A stretch of 64,000 bases of DNA. It comes from Cohaesibacter intestini (lineage in GTDB: Bacteria > Pseudomonadota > Alphaproteobacteria > Rhizobiales > Cohaesibacteraceae). Of this stretch, positions 9,249 through 17,720 are shown one piece after another. The DNA lies in contig NZ_QODK01000001.1 of the NCBI RefSeq assembly GCF_003324485.1, positions 124,001 through 188,000 on the forward strand. The letters are read 5' to 3'. Position numbers and translations under genes: made by a program. How positions within the stretch are numbered: the first letter of the stretch is position 1; each line of letters begins with the position of its first letter. The notes under the pieces were generated by a model. It was not told the DNA's origin and made no database searches. It saw only the letters and a list, made by a program, of their open reading frames with translations.

Positions 9249-10387
9249 GCGGCGGCCTCTTCGGCCCGTGTTTGTATTGCCTTGCCCTGATCCATGATGA
9301 GCTGATCATAGGCATTGATCATTGCGTCAAGGGAGTAGAGTTTCTTCAATTCTCGGGCCGATTCTGCCATTGCGGTGGCGCGTCCCTGATTGGAGAGCAG
9401 CTCGCGGATCGGCTCGATAAAGCTGTCCGGCTCATCAGAATTGGCAAAGAGAGCGCAAGGGCCAAGCTCGGTCTGTAGAACTTCGCGCAAAACCGGCAAA
9501 TCGTTGGCCACGATGGGCAAGCCGGCCTGAGCGGCTTCGACAGCGGCGAGGCCAAAGGTTTCGGCTTCGCTTGGAAAGACAAAGAGATCGAGGGCGGCGA
9601 GAAAATCCCCCACCTTGTCCGGTCCCATCTCACCGGTGAAATGCAACCGGTCAGCCACTCCCAACCCTTCGGCGATGGAGCGAAGACGCAACTCATCTGG
9701 CCCCTGCCCCCCAAGCGCAAGATGCCAGCATTCATTGTGGGTGAGCGCCCGGATGGCCACATCCAACCTTTTGAGCGGATTGAGACGGGCGACCGAGCCA
9801 AGCAGGATCACATCCTGTGGCAGACCAAATTGTTGGCGCGCGGCCGATCGGCCGAGATTGGAGCTTTTGTCGCGGAACCCGTGGGGCACATGAAGCATGC
9901 GCTTTTCATACCGGTCCGGATATCCTGCATAATCCCCTGCGGTGTCGGCGGAATTGACGGTGATCACATCATACATGCCAATCCGGCCCCACAGCTTGTC
10001 GATGGCGCGGATCTTGTCATTCATCGTCTTGGGTGCAGAGACCTGATTGGCAATCACATGACGCACCCCTGCCAGTCGCGCGGCGGGTGCGCCAAACAGG
10101 TTGCCATAATGCTGGAAGGTCAGCACCACATCGGGTTTGATGGCTGCAATCTGCCTGATCAGCCGGAACAAGAATTTGGCAAAAGCCATCGCCGAGCGAG
10201 GGCGATCCTCGACACAGAAGACCGTGTTGGGAGGCGCCTCGAAACTTGAGGATTTGCGATAAAAGAAAAGGTGATGGATGTCATAGCCCTTGGGATCAAG
10301 CCCCTCGCCCAACAGGCGCGAAATCTCCTGTGCTCCAGCATTCTCGGCCTGGGTCTGAATGAACAGAATCCGCGGTCGCGATGACAT
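9245..10387 (-). CDS. Glycosyltransferase family 4 (GT-B fold)
   Basis: 380 aa from the ATG at 10387, chosen because AGGGGAG lies 7-8 bases upstream and the frame then starts directly with SSRPRILFIQ; a longer frame opens at 10435. N-terminal Rossmann part: QAENAGAQEISRLLGEGL and VVLTFQHYGNLFGAPAARLA. C-terminal donor-binding part: LLGSVARLNPLKRLDVAIRA, LALGGQGPDELRLRSIAEGL, LFVFPSEAETFGLAAVEAAQ with the typical E-x7-E motif. It transfers a sugar from a nucleotide donor during repeat-unit assembly; donor and linkage cannot be told. Stop and next start overlap as ATGA. Confidence 0.88.
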   Translation of the reverse strand: MSSRPRILFIQTQAENAGAQEISRLLGEGLDPKGYDIHHLFFYRKSSSFEAPPNTVFCVEDRPRSAMAFAKFLFRLIRQIAAIKPDVVLTFQHYGNLFGAPAARLAGVRHVIANQVSAPKTMNDKIRAIDKLWGRIGMYDVITVNSADTAGDYAGYPDRYEKRMLHVPHGFRDKSSNLGRSAARQQFGLPQDVILLGSVARLNPLKRLDVAIRALTHNECWHLALGGQGPDELRLRSIAEGLGVADRLHFTGEMGPDKVGDFLAALDLFVFPSEAETFGLAAVEAAQAGLPIVANDLPVLREVLQTELGPCALFANSDEPDSFIEPIRELLSNQGRATAMAESARELKKLYSLDAMINAYDQLIMDQGKAIQTRAEEAAA

Positions 10388-10453
10388 GGCTAACTCCCCT
10401 TGGTCTTTCTCGTTCGAAAATACACGTTCAAACACATGAAGGCGTGATGTGGG

Positions 10454-11836
10454 CTATTGATCGGTTTCGGGCTGGACGTCCGGACTTTCATGCAGGAAGC
10501 GGAAGATGGACGGGTCCATGCCCGTCTTGCTGCGGCATTGGATATTGAGCCAGATTGCCATGATCACCATAACAGCCGCCGTCACCATGGCAGCCCCCGT
10601 GATGCCATAATGCGGGATCACCAGAAAGAAGCCAATCACCCGCAGCACAACCGACAGGGTGACCGTTGTCATATAGGGGCTCTCGTGGCCCGTTAACATC
10701 AGGAAACTCGGAGCCGGACCATTGGCCGCAGTGATTGCCGTGCCGATCGACAGGATCAACAGCACGTGGAAATAGTCCATATAGATGTCGCCAAACAGCA
10801 ACAGCATGTAATGGCCGAGCAGCAGCACGCAGCCCATGCCGCCCACCACGATGATCAGCGTCATGCCTGCCATCAGATTGAGGCTATGCTTCACGGCTTC
10901 GACGTCCCGGGCGAAATAGAGGCTTGGAACGCGGCGGGTGCCGAAGGTGTTGATGCCACTGGCGGCCAGTGCAAAGGCATTGGCCAGACGGGACGCCACA
11001 AAATAAGCCCCGGCAAGCATCGGATCGAGCAGCAGGCCGATCAGGAATACTTCCAGATGCTGATTGGAGGCTTCCATGATGGAAGCGAGCCATAGACGCA
11101 CAGAACGGGGCGTCCATTGGGCGAAATCATATTCGGGCGTCGGGGTGCCGATCTCGGCCCGGACGCGACGCCAAGAAAGATAGGCCTGCGAGCCAATGAC
11201 AAGGGTCAACCCCACCGCAAAGACGGCAAGGATCTCGGCCGTGTCGACCATTCGCCCCATAAGCAGACAGACAGCAAGAAAGACAATTGCCAATCCTCGC
11301 CATGTCAGCTCATAGTGGGCGTCGCCGAGTTTGATGCCGACCACCACACGGGCCACGTGCGAGCTGAACAGCGACAGGGTGTTGGTGGCCATGAAGGCGA
11401 TGACGGCCACCACAAGAAACCATTTTTCCAGTCCCGTTCGCTCGGTCCAGCTGTCACTGAATGCAAAGAACAGAAACAGCAAGGCGGAGACAATGATCAC
11501 CCCGAACACGGAAGAAATCCAGCCATAGCGCAAGGCCCCAAGCGCCAATCCATGCTGGCCGCTTGTGCGATATTCGCTCCAGTTGCGGACGATCTGCAGC
11601 TCTTGGCCGGCTGCAGCGACAATCGACAGCATTGAGGCGACAGAGAAAAGGACTGAAAAGTGCCCGAACTCTTCGGCACCGGCCGCGTTGGCTGCCAACG
11701 AGAAGAGGCCGAAGGCAATCACTGCACTGACCACCTTCATGGCCAATGTCCCGGCAATGCCCTGGGCAACCTTGTTGCCGATAATCTGTAGAAGACGCGC
11801 CCGCAAGGAGAGGGACGCCTGCGCAATATCTGTCAT
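10454..11836 (-). CDS. Polysaccharide flippase (Wzx/MOP superfamily)
   Basis: 460 aa with about 12-14 hydrophobic helices and an oligosaccharide-flippase N terminus (GTLAMKVVSAVIAFGLFSLA, then FGHFSVLFSVASML). Later helices include MTLIIVVGGMGCVLLLGHYM and VLRVIGFFLVIPHYGITGAA. Members move undecaprenyl-linked oligosaccharide units across the inner membrane. It is the first gene of the minus-strand exopolysaccharide run, with a 66-base gap before the GT4 gene. No Wzy polymerase or initiating phosphosugar transferase is visible in the window, so either they lie elsewhere or the locus is incomplete. Confidence 0.85.
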   Translation of the reverse strand: MTDIAQASLSLRARLLQIIGNKVAQGIAGTLAMKVVSAVIAFGLFSLAANAAGAEEFGHFSVLFSVASMLSIVAAAGQELQIVRNWSEYRTSGQHGLALGALRYGWISSVFGVIIVSALLFLFFAFSDSWTERTGLEKWFLVVAVIAFMATNTLSLFSSHVARVVVGIKLGDAHYELTWRGLAIVFLAVCLLMGRMVDTAEILAVFAVGLTLVIGSQAYLSWRRVRAEIGTPTPEYDFAQWTPRSVRLWLASIMEASNQHLEVFLIGLLLDPMLAGAYFVASRLANAFALAASGINTFGTRRVPSLYFARDVEAVKHSLNLMAGMTLIIVVGGMGCVLLLGHYMLLLFGDIYMDYFHVLLILSIGTAITAANGPAPSFLMLTGHESPYMTTVTLSVVLRVIGFFLVIPHYGITGAAMVTAAVMVIMAIWLNIQCRSKTGMDPSIFRFLHESPDVQPETDQ

Positions 11837-12005
11837 ACCTGTTTCCTGCCGAACCAGTCAGTTCCCCCAATGGCGCCTGCCGCATGCCCCCATAGGATCC
11901 AGCAGGCGAAAGACCTGAAATCAGAATGCAAGCATGCATGCTGGTGCGGCTCTTCAATAGAAAGACTATAAACAGGCTTATAGAATATTCCGTTACCTGA
12001 CATGT

Positions 12006-12020
12006 TTAACTAGGTCTTAA
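12006..12020. promoter_or_regulatory. CtrA-like box TTAA-N7-TTAA upstream of the exopolysaccharide operon
   Basis: Exact TTAA, 7 bases, TTAA. It lies about 170 bases upstream of the flippase start (11836) and past the stop of the SDR gene. The CtrA consensus is TTAA-N7-TTAAC; here the last base is not C on either strand. The site is intergenic and lies in the expected promoter zone of the exopolysaccharide operon, which makes cell-cycle control plausible. Confidence 0.4.
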
Positions 12021-12056
12021 TCGCGTTTGGTGTCGGCCACACCTGTCGTCAGCGCT

Positions 12057-12764
12057 TTACCAGTCGTGGGGGTCTCCGGTCCAATTGAGGAAGGATCCGG
12101 TGTCCTCAAGGGTCAGGCGATCGATGACGTCGGCCATCTGGCGGGCACTGTCTTGGGGTGTGATGTCGGCCTCAACGCCGCCCATATCAGTCTGGACCCA
12201 ACCGGGATGGAACAGGATGCAAGCGATATTCTCAGGCTTCAGGTCCGCCGCCATCAGCTTCATCACCATATTCACCGCTGCCTTTGACGACCGATATGCA
12301 TAGCGGCCTTTGCTTTGATAACTGAGTGCACCGAGCTGGCTGGAGATGGTGACGATCTTTGCCCCGTCCGTTTCTCGGGCGGCGGCTTTCAGGTTTGGCA
12401 GCAGGCTTTGGACCACACGCATCGGCGCCATGCTGTTGACCGCAAAGACGTGCGACCAGGCATCATAGTCCATGTCATCGATGGACTGTCGATCACCGCC
12501 CATGATGCCCGCATTGTTGATCAACAAATCAATGGCCTGCCCCTCAAGTCTTCCTGCCATGGCATCCAGACTGGCTTGGTCGGTGACATCGGCCTTGTGC
12601 AAGGTGACGCGGCCAAGATGATTGGTGACCAGTTGGCGCAAATCATCGGCCTTCTCTGGTGCCCGACAGCAGGCATGAATATGCCAGTCGGGGCGATCAA
12701 GATAAGCACGGGTCAATTCCAGCCCGATGCCGCGATTGCTGCCGGTGATGATGCAGTGTTTCAT
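12057..12764 (-). CDS. SDR oxidoreductase, C-factor/sniffer-like
   Basis: 235 aa short-chain dehydrogenase. The cofactor loop is CIITGSNRGIGLELTRAYL near residue 4 (TGxxxGIG), followed by LLINNAGIMGG (NNAG), the catalytic Ser in IVTISSQLGALS, and the Y-x3-K pair in YAYRSSKAAVNMVMK. The absence of an Arg-rich loop and the overall pattern match the CsgA/C-factor branch of NAD(P)-dependent SDRs. The substrate is unknown. It is divergent from ahcY across a 278-base region and convergent with nothing. Confidence 0.85.
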   Translation of the reverse strand: MKHCIITGSNRGIGLELTRAYLDRPDWHIHACCRAPEKADDLRQLVTNHLGRVTLHKADVTDQASLDAMAGRLEGQAIDLLINNAGIMGGDRQSIDDMDYDAWSHVFAVNSMAPMRVVQSLLPNLKAAARETDGAKIVTISSQLGALSYQSKGRYAYRSSKAAVNMVMKLMAADLKPENIACILFHPGWVQTDMGGVEADITPQDSARQMADVIDRLTLEDTGSFLNWTGDPHDW

Positions 12765-12912
12765 AATGCCTGGCCCCTGTGTGATCTGCCAACAAGTGAT
12801 TTCCCCCTGTTTGAACAGGATCCGGATGTCACAAGCAAGACAGTATTAACTTGCTTTCAGGAATTATTGCAATCCAGAGTAGATCTGACATAAAGAATTG
12901 TTTATATCCTTA

Positions 12913-12941
12913 TTGCTTTGTGCAAAGAGCCACGGTATAAC
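12913..12941 (+). promoter_or_regulatory. Probable housekeeping promoter of ahcY
   Basis: TTGCTT at 12913-12918, a 17-base spacer, then TATAAC at 12936-12941. The predicted start near 12948 lies immediately before the leader hairpin at 12951. The -35 match is weak and the -10 match good, as is usual in alphaproteobacteria. Confidence 0.45.
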
Positions 12942-12950
12942 AGGGCCAAC

Positions 12951-12981
12951 AAACGGGCTGATCGGTATATCGCGCCCGTTT
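12951..12981 (+). promoter_or_regulatory. 5' leader hairpin of ahcY
   Basis: AAACGGGC (12951-12958) pairs perfectly with GCCCGTTT (12974-12981) across a 15-base loop that can itself form a GAT/ATC helix. It is placed at the predicted transcript start. A second short stem (GGGCC/GGCCC, about 13007-13024) precedes the Shine-Dalgarno. It could be a stabilising 5' hairpin or a weak attenuator; no known SAH or SAM riboswitch consensus was recognised. Confidence 0.45.
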
Positions 12982-13042
12982 TCGTGCTTTATGTGACACA
13001 AAAGACGGGCCTTGATGCGGGCCCTCAGGCAAAGGAATGAAC

Positions 13043-14434
13043 ATGGCTGACTATGTTGTCAAAGACCTGTCCCTGGCGGACTGGGGCCGCAAGGAAATCG
13101 CAATCGCCGAGACCGAAATGCCGGGCTTGATGCAGACCCGTGCGGAATATGGCCCAACCCAACCGCTGAAAGGCGCCAAAATCACCGGCTCGCTGCATAT
13201 GACGATCCAGACCGCTGTGCTGATCGAAACCCTGCAGGCACTGGGCGCTGAAGTCCGTTGGGCGACCTGCAACATCTTCTCCACCCAGGACCATGCCGCT
13301 GCGGCCATCGCCGCCACCGGCACCCCTGTCTTTGCCGTCAAGGGCGAAACGCTGGTAGAATACTGGGATTATGTTGACCGCATTTTCGATTGGGGCAACG
13401 GCGAAGGCCCGAACCTGATCCTCGATGATGGCGGCGATGCGACCATGTATGTGTTGCTCGGTGCCAAGGTCGATGCCGGCGAAGAGATCATTCCAAATCC
13501 GGAAAATGAAGAAGAGCATGTGGTCAAGGCCCAGATCCTGAAGCGCGCCAAGGCGACACCGGGCTGGTTCACCAAAATCCGTGATGGCATTCTGGGCGTT
13601 TCCGAGGAAACCACAACAGGTGTGCACCGTCTCTATCATCTGGCGAAAGCCGGTGATCTGCCGTTCCCTGCCATCAACGTCAACGACTCGGTCACCAAGT
13701 CGAAATTTGACAATCTCTATGGCTGCCGTGAGTCCCTTGTTGATGGCATCAAGCGTGCAACCGACGTGATGATTTCCGGTAAAGTTGCCGTGGTCGCCGG
13801 ATTTGGCGATGTGGGCAAAGGGTCTGCGGAGTCGCTGCGCTCTCAGGGTGCCCGCGTGATTGTCACCGAGATCGATCCGATCTGCGCATTGCAGGCCTCC
13901 ATGCAGGGCTATGAAGTCACCACCATGGAAGATGCCGTGCCACAGGGAGACATTTTCGTCACCACCACCGGCAACAAGGACGTCATCACCATCGAGCATA
14001 TGCGTGGCATGAAAGATCGCGCCATCGTTTGCAACATTGGCCACTTTGACAGCGAGATCCAGATCGGTGCCCTGAAAAACCTGACCTGGCACAATGTCAA
14101 GCCGCAGGTTGATGAAGTCGAATTCCCCGATGGCAAGCGCATCATCGTTCTGGCCGAAGGTCGCCTCGTCAACCTTGGCTGCGCCACCGGTCACCCATCC
14201 TTCGTGATGTCAGCATCCTTCACCAACCAGACACTGGCCCAGATCGAGCTGTTCACCAATCATGGCGGCTATGGCAAGGATGTTTATGTCCTGCCCAAAG
14301 CGCTGGATGAGAAGGTTGCGATGCTGCATCTGGAAAAACTCGGCGTCAAATTGACTCAGCTGAGCAAGGACCAGGCAGACTATATCGGCGTGCCTGTGGA
14401 AGGACCGTTCAAGCCAGAGCATTACCGCTATTAA
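13043..14434 (+). CDS. ahcY: Adenosylhomocysteinase (SAH hydrolase)
   Basis: 463 aa. It reversibly splits S-adenosylhomocysteine to adenosine and homocysteine, clearing the inhibitor of methyltransferases. Seen: the substrate region [21 protein letters not shown], the catalytic segment [20 protein letters not shown], the NAD Rossmann motif [18 protein letters not shown], and the C-terminal [10 protein letters not shown] tail with the conserved Lys-x-x-x-Tyr. The start is set at 13043: AAGGA at 13032-13036 touches the ATG at 13037 but sits 6 bases before the one at 13043. A strong terminator follows. The position next to divL-tsaE matches other Rhizobiales. Confidence 0.97.
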   Translation: MADYVVKDLSLADWGRKEIAIAETEMPGLMQTRAEYGPTQPLKGAKITGSLHMTIQTAVLIETLQALGAEVRWATCNIFSTQDHAAAAIAATGTPVFAVKGETLVEYWDYVDRIFDWGNGEGPNLILDDGGDATMYVLLGAKVDAGEEIIPNPENEEEHVVKAQILKRAKATPGWFTKIRDGILGVSEETTTGVHRLYHLAKAGDLPFPAINVNDSVTKSKFDNLYGCRESLVDGIKRATDVMISGKVAVVAGFGDVGKGSAESLRSQGARVIVTEIDPICALQASMQGYEVTTMEDAVPQGDIFVTTTGNKDVITIEHMRGMKDRAIVCNIGHFDSEIQIGALKNLTWHNVKPQVDEVEFPDGKRIIVLAEGRLVNLGCATGHPSFVMSASFTNQTLAQIELFTNHGGYGKDVYVLPKALDEKVAMLHLEKLGVKLTQLSKDQADYIGVPVEGPFKPEHYRY

Positions 14435-14442
14435 CAGAAAAA

Positions 14443-14457
14443 TTAACCAAATGTTAA
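14443..14457. promoter_or_regulatory. CtrA-like box TTAA-N7-TTAA after ahcY
   Basis: Exact TTAA, 7 bases, TTAA, 9 bases past the ahcY stop and about 50 bases before its terminator. It lies almost 500 bases upstream of the DivL-like kinase, which in other alphaproteobacteria feeds into CtrA control. Because the terminator lies between, a direct role in divL transcription is uncertain. Confidence 0.35.
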
Positions 14458-14509
14458 GGAATGGCAGAAATCCAATAGGTTCGACTGCCTGAACCTTTCA
14501 TCTGTAATG

Positions 14510-14549
14510 AATGCGCCCTTTTCGTCAGTGAATAGGGCGCATTTTTTTT
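14510..14549 (+). terminator. Rho-independent terminator of ahcY
   Basis: AATGCGCCCT pairs with AGGGCGCATT (14534-14543) and is followed by a run of T. It is clear of any gene and 75 bases past the ahcY stop. Confidence 0.92.
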
Positions 14550-14939
14550 ACTCAAATGCATTGCGGACTCTTCTGCCGGAGTCCACGAAGCGGTAATGTA
14601 AAGTGATTCGATTGGAACCGGTGGAGGCCCCGGCTCCGGTCACCAAGATGCGTATTCAAGCTGTAACATTTGCGTGTGCCCGAGGCAGTCTTCATGAATC
14701 AATCGATTCAGGGATCGTGGGTGGATTCGGTCAGCGTCATGTGGATTGACCAGATTTTCCACACGCAAAAGTCATGTTGCAAACAGCGCAAACGAGATAA
14801 TGAACCGGCTTCGTCCGGTTCTGATCACCTGCTGAGATGGGGGCATCGATACAGGGGATCAAAGAGAGGAAGAAGATCACTCCGCACCGCCCAGAGCGCT
14901 GGAGGGTGGATCTGATCAAGCGGCGAAAGGGCGAGCAAG
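14550..14939. other. Intergenic region ahead of divL
   Basis: About 390 bases with no credible reading frame. A 7-base stem GAACCGG/CCGGTTC lies at 14801-14820, and a GC-rich imperfect stem lies near 14618-14642. The divL promoter should be here, but no confident -35/-10 pair was found. Confidence 0.6.
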
Positions 14940-17576
14940 ATGCCGATCAACGGCCTGTTCGGAAACAAGAGCAACAATAGACGTCTCAATTCTTCTATCA
15001 CCTCCTCCAACCGGACGAAGGGGTCTCGCACCTCCATACGCATCGGATTGCTGGGACTGATTGGCATCACCTTCACCAGTCTCATGGTGCAGGCGCAGGA
15101 AGGGATGACAAATCAGACCGTAACGACACCGTTGTCGCCAGAGGCGTCCGGTTTGTCGCTTGAGAGCGGTGCGGCGCTGATTGCGCCCTTGACCGGTATG
15201 GTCACAACAGCGGAATTGCTGGTGCTTGTCCTGCTCACGGCCAGTCTGTTGTTTGCTATCGGAGCGGGCGCAGCCTTCATCGGCGAACGGCGCCGCAATC
15301 GTGCCAATCTGCGCTCCGCCCATGAAGCCATCACCACAATCCAGTCCCGACTTGATCAATCCGAAAGCCTGCTCAATGCCCTCGACCAGCTGATGATCAT
15401 CTGGAATGGCGCCCAGCGCGATCCGGATTTTCGCGGCAATCTGGGCAACAATGCCCATTTGTTTCCGCAAGGCACGTCGATCCTTGCCTTCGGTAACTGG
15501 TTGCATGTGGAATGCGCTCAGGAAGTCGAGCTCGCCATCGAACAATTGCGCAGCACCGGACAGCGCTTTTTGCGCACCGTGGAAACCCTTGACAATGCGC
15601 TGGTCGAAATCAGCGGACGAACGTCCGGTGCACGAGCCATTGTCCAGTTGCGCATGCTTGATGGTGCGGAATATGACCGCGCCCGTCTCGATCACGAGGC
15701 CGCCCGTCAGGCCAGTGAACTGTCCCGCCTGAAGCATCTGCTTGATGCAGTACCAATGCCGATCTGGTCGCGCGATGAAGACGGTCATCTAAGCTGGATG
15801 AACAATGCCTATCTGTCGGCGGTCGAAGCGGACAGTCTCGATCATGCCCTGCGCAATCAAACGGAGTTGCTCGATCACCGCGGTCGGGATGCCGTTCAGC
15901 AGGCCCATGGCGACGGCTCCAGTCTTGATTCCATCACCCACCGCCTGCCGGTGATCGTTGCTGGCAAACGGCAGATTTTCGAGGTGCTCGACATCACTGC
16001 CCATATGGGCACCGTGGGCATCGCCATTGATGTTTCCGAAATCGAGGCAAAGGAAAAGGCACTTGAGCGCACCCAGGCCTTCCACACCTCAACAATGGAT
16101 CAGCTGACCACTCCGGTGGCCATTTTCGACTCCAATCAGAATTTGCACTATTACAATGCCGCCTACAGCCAGCAGTTCAAGCTGGATCCGGTCTTTCTTG
16201 ATGGCCATCCAAGCGAAAGCGCTGTTCTTGACCGAATGCGGGCCAATCGCAGCCTACCCGAGCAGGCCGACTTCCACGGCTGGAAACTCGATTTCCTTTC
16301 CGCCTATCGCAATGTAGACCCGAGCGAGCATTGGTGGCACCTGCCCGACGGCCAGTCTCTGCGCGTGGTGGCGACCCCCAACCCGGATGGTGGCGTGACC
16401 TATCTGTTCGACAATGTCACCGAACAGTTGGAACTGGAAAAGCGCTACAATTCCCTCATTCGCATTCAGCAGGAAACCCTTGATCATCTCAATGATGGCG
16501 TGGTGGTGTTTGGCTCCGGCGGACGCCTCAGGGTCTCGAACCCTGCCTTTTCCAAGGTTTGGAATTTCCCCACGGATCGTCTGGAAGAATCGCCACACAT
16601 CGCTGCCGTGCTTGAATGGTGTCGCCGCAAATGCAACGATGAAGTCGCCTGGAATGAATTGAAGCGCAGCATTGTCGGTCTGGAAGACAAACGCATGAGC
16701 GTGCAGGGCCAGCTGGAATGCAATGACGGCACCTTCCTTGACTATGCGTCGATCCCGCTGCCTGATGGTGCAACCATGGTGACCTTTGTCGATGTAACCG
16801 ACAGCGTCACCGCCGAGCGCAACCTGCAGGAACGCAACGAAGCGCTGTTGGCTGCCGATCAGCTCAAGAACACCTTCGTCCAGCATGTCTCCTACGAGCT
16901 GCGCTCGCCGCTCAACAGCATCAGCGGCTTTACCGAGCTGCTGCAAGGCGAGGCCTTTGGAACGCTCAACGAGAAGCAGCGCGAATATGTCGATCATATC
17001 ATGACCTCGAGTTCGTCACTGCGTGCCATCGTCAATGACATTCTCGATCTGGCGACCATCGATGCGGGCATCATGCAGCTCGAGCTGGAACAGATCGACC
17101 CGGTGGAATCCATCCGCGCCGCCGCCGAAGGCCTGCAAGACCGCCTTGCCGATAAAGAAATCCACCTCGATATATCGGTCGCCGAGAATATGGGCCAGTT
17201 TGTCGGTGACGAAAAACGCGTACGGCAAGTGCTTTTCAACCTCATATCCAACGCCATTGCCTTCTCTGAGGATCATGGCGAAATCTCGGTCCATGCGGAC
17301 CGGTTGAGTGATGCCATCACCTTTGCCATTCAGGATCATGGCTGTGGCATCCCTGAGGATTATAAAGAGACGATCTTTGATCGCTTCGAAAGCCGCAACA
17401 CGGCGGGGAACCGACGCGGGGTCGGGTTGGGATTGTCGATCGTCAAGAGCTTTGTCGAATTGCACGGCGGCAGCATACAGATTGATAGCAGCGAGGGAGG
17501 TGGGACAATTGTCACCTGCAGCTTTCCCATTGATCCTCATTTAGCCCGCGCCGGAGAAAGTGCGGCTGCGGAATAA
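14940..17576 (+). CDS. divL: DivL-like PAS sensor kinase with tyrosine in the H-box
   Basis: 878 aa. Two hydrophobic segments (about 33-52 and 91-114) anchor the N terminus. Several PAS-like domains follow (about 240-600; for example LDAVPMPIWSRDEDGHLSWM and LNDGVVVFGSGGRL). The dimerisation box reads VSYELRSPLNSISGF, so the phospho-acceptor His of ordinary kinases is Tyr652. The ATPase domain is intact: NLISNAIAFS, QDHGCGIPEDY, GVGLGLSIVKSF. In Caulobacter DivL this same His-to-Tyr change marks a pseudokinase-type regulator of the CckA-CtrA pathway, bound by DivK. Position between ahcY and tsaE and the Tyr support orthology. The symbol is given on that basis, without a phylogeny. Confidence 0.83.
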   Translation: MPINGLFGNKSNNRRLNSSITSSNRTKGSRTSIRIGLLGLIGITFTSLMVQAQEGMTNQTVTTPLSPEASGLSLESGAALIAPLTGMVTTAELLVLVLLTASLLFAIGAGAAFIGERRRNRANLRSAHEAITTIQSRLDQSESLLNALDQLMIIWNGAQRDPDFRGNLGNNAHLFPQGTSILAFGNWLHVECAQEVELAIEQLRSTGQRFLRTVETLDNALVEISGRTSGARAIVQLRMLDGAEYDRARLDHEAARQASELSRLKHLLDAVPMPIWSRDEDGHLSWMNNAYLSAVEADSLDHALRNQTELLDHRGRDAVQQAHGDGSSLDSITHRLPVIVAGKRQIFEVLDITAHMGTVGIAIDVSEIEAKEKALERTQAFHTSTMDQLTTPVAIFDSNQNLHYYNAAYSQQFKLDPVFLDGHPSESAVLDRMRANRSLPEQADFHGWKLDFLSAYRNVDPSEHWWHLPDGQSLRVVATPNPDGGVTYLFDNVTEQLELEKRYNSLIRIQQETLDHLNDGVVVFGSGGRLRVSNPAFSKVWNFPTDRLEESPHIAAVLEWCRRKCNDEVAWNELKRSIVGLEDKRMSVQGQLECNDGTFLDYASIPLPDGATMVTFVDVTDSVTAERNLQERNEALLAADQLKNTFVQHVSYELRSPLNSISGFTELLQGEAFGTLNEKQREYVDHIMTSSSSLRAIVNDILDLATIDAGIMQLELEQIDPVESIRAAAEGLQDRLADKEIHLDISVAENMGQFVGDEKRVRQVLFNLISNAIAFSEDHGEISVHADRLSDAITFAIQDHGCGIPEDYKETIFDRFESRNTAGNRRGVGLGLSIVKSFVELHGGSIQIDSSEGGGTIVTCSFPIDPHLARAGESAAAE

Positions 17577-17720
17577 ACTCGACAGACGCCCTCGCAATGG
17601 GATAAGACGGAGCCCGCATTTTTCTTTCGGGTTCCGGTCACTGACAGGCATCCTGCCATCCCCTCAAAGATCAGGCCGAAAGCCGTGCAAAATTCCGGTT
17701 GATAGCCCAGCAGGTTGCCA

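Noticed and set aside
11931-11942. Palindrome AGCATGCATGCT upstream of the flippase gene
   Set aside because: A simple alternating GCAT repeat that forms a palindrome easily by chance; no supporting context.
12951-13042. A SAM or SAH riboswitch ahead of ahcY
   Set aside because: I could not match the known SAH, SAM-II or SAM/SAH consensus. Only simple hairpins are visible, so no riboswitch is called.
13025-14194. A 389-codon minus-strand frame
   Set aside because: Antisense to ahcY, which is certain.
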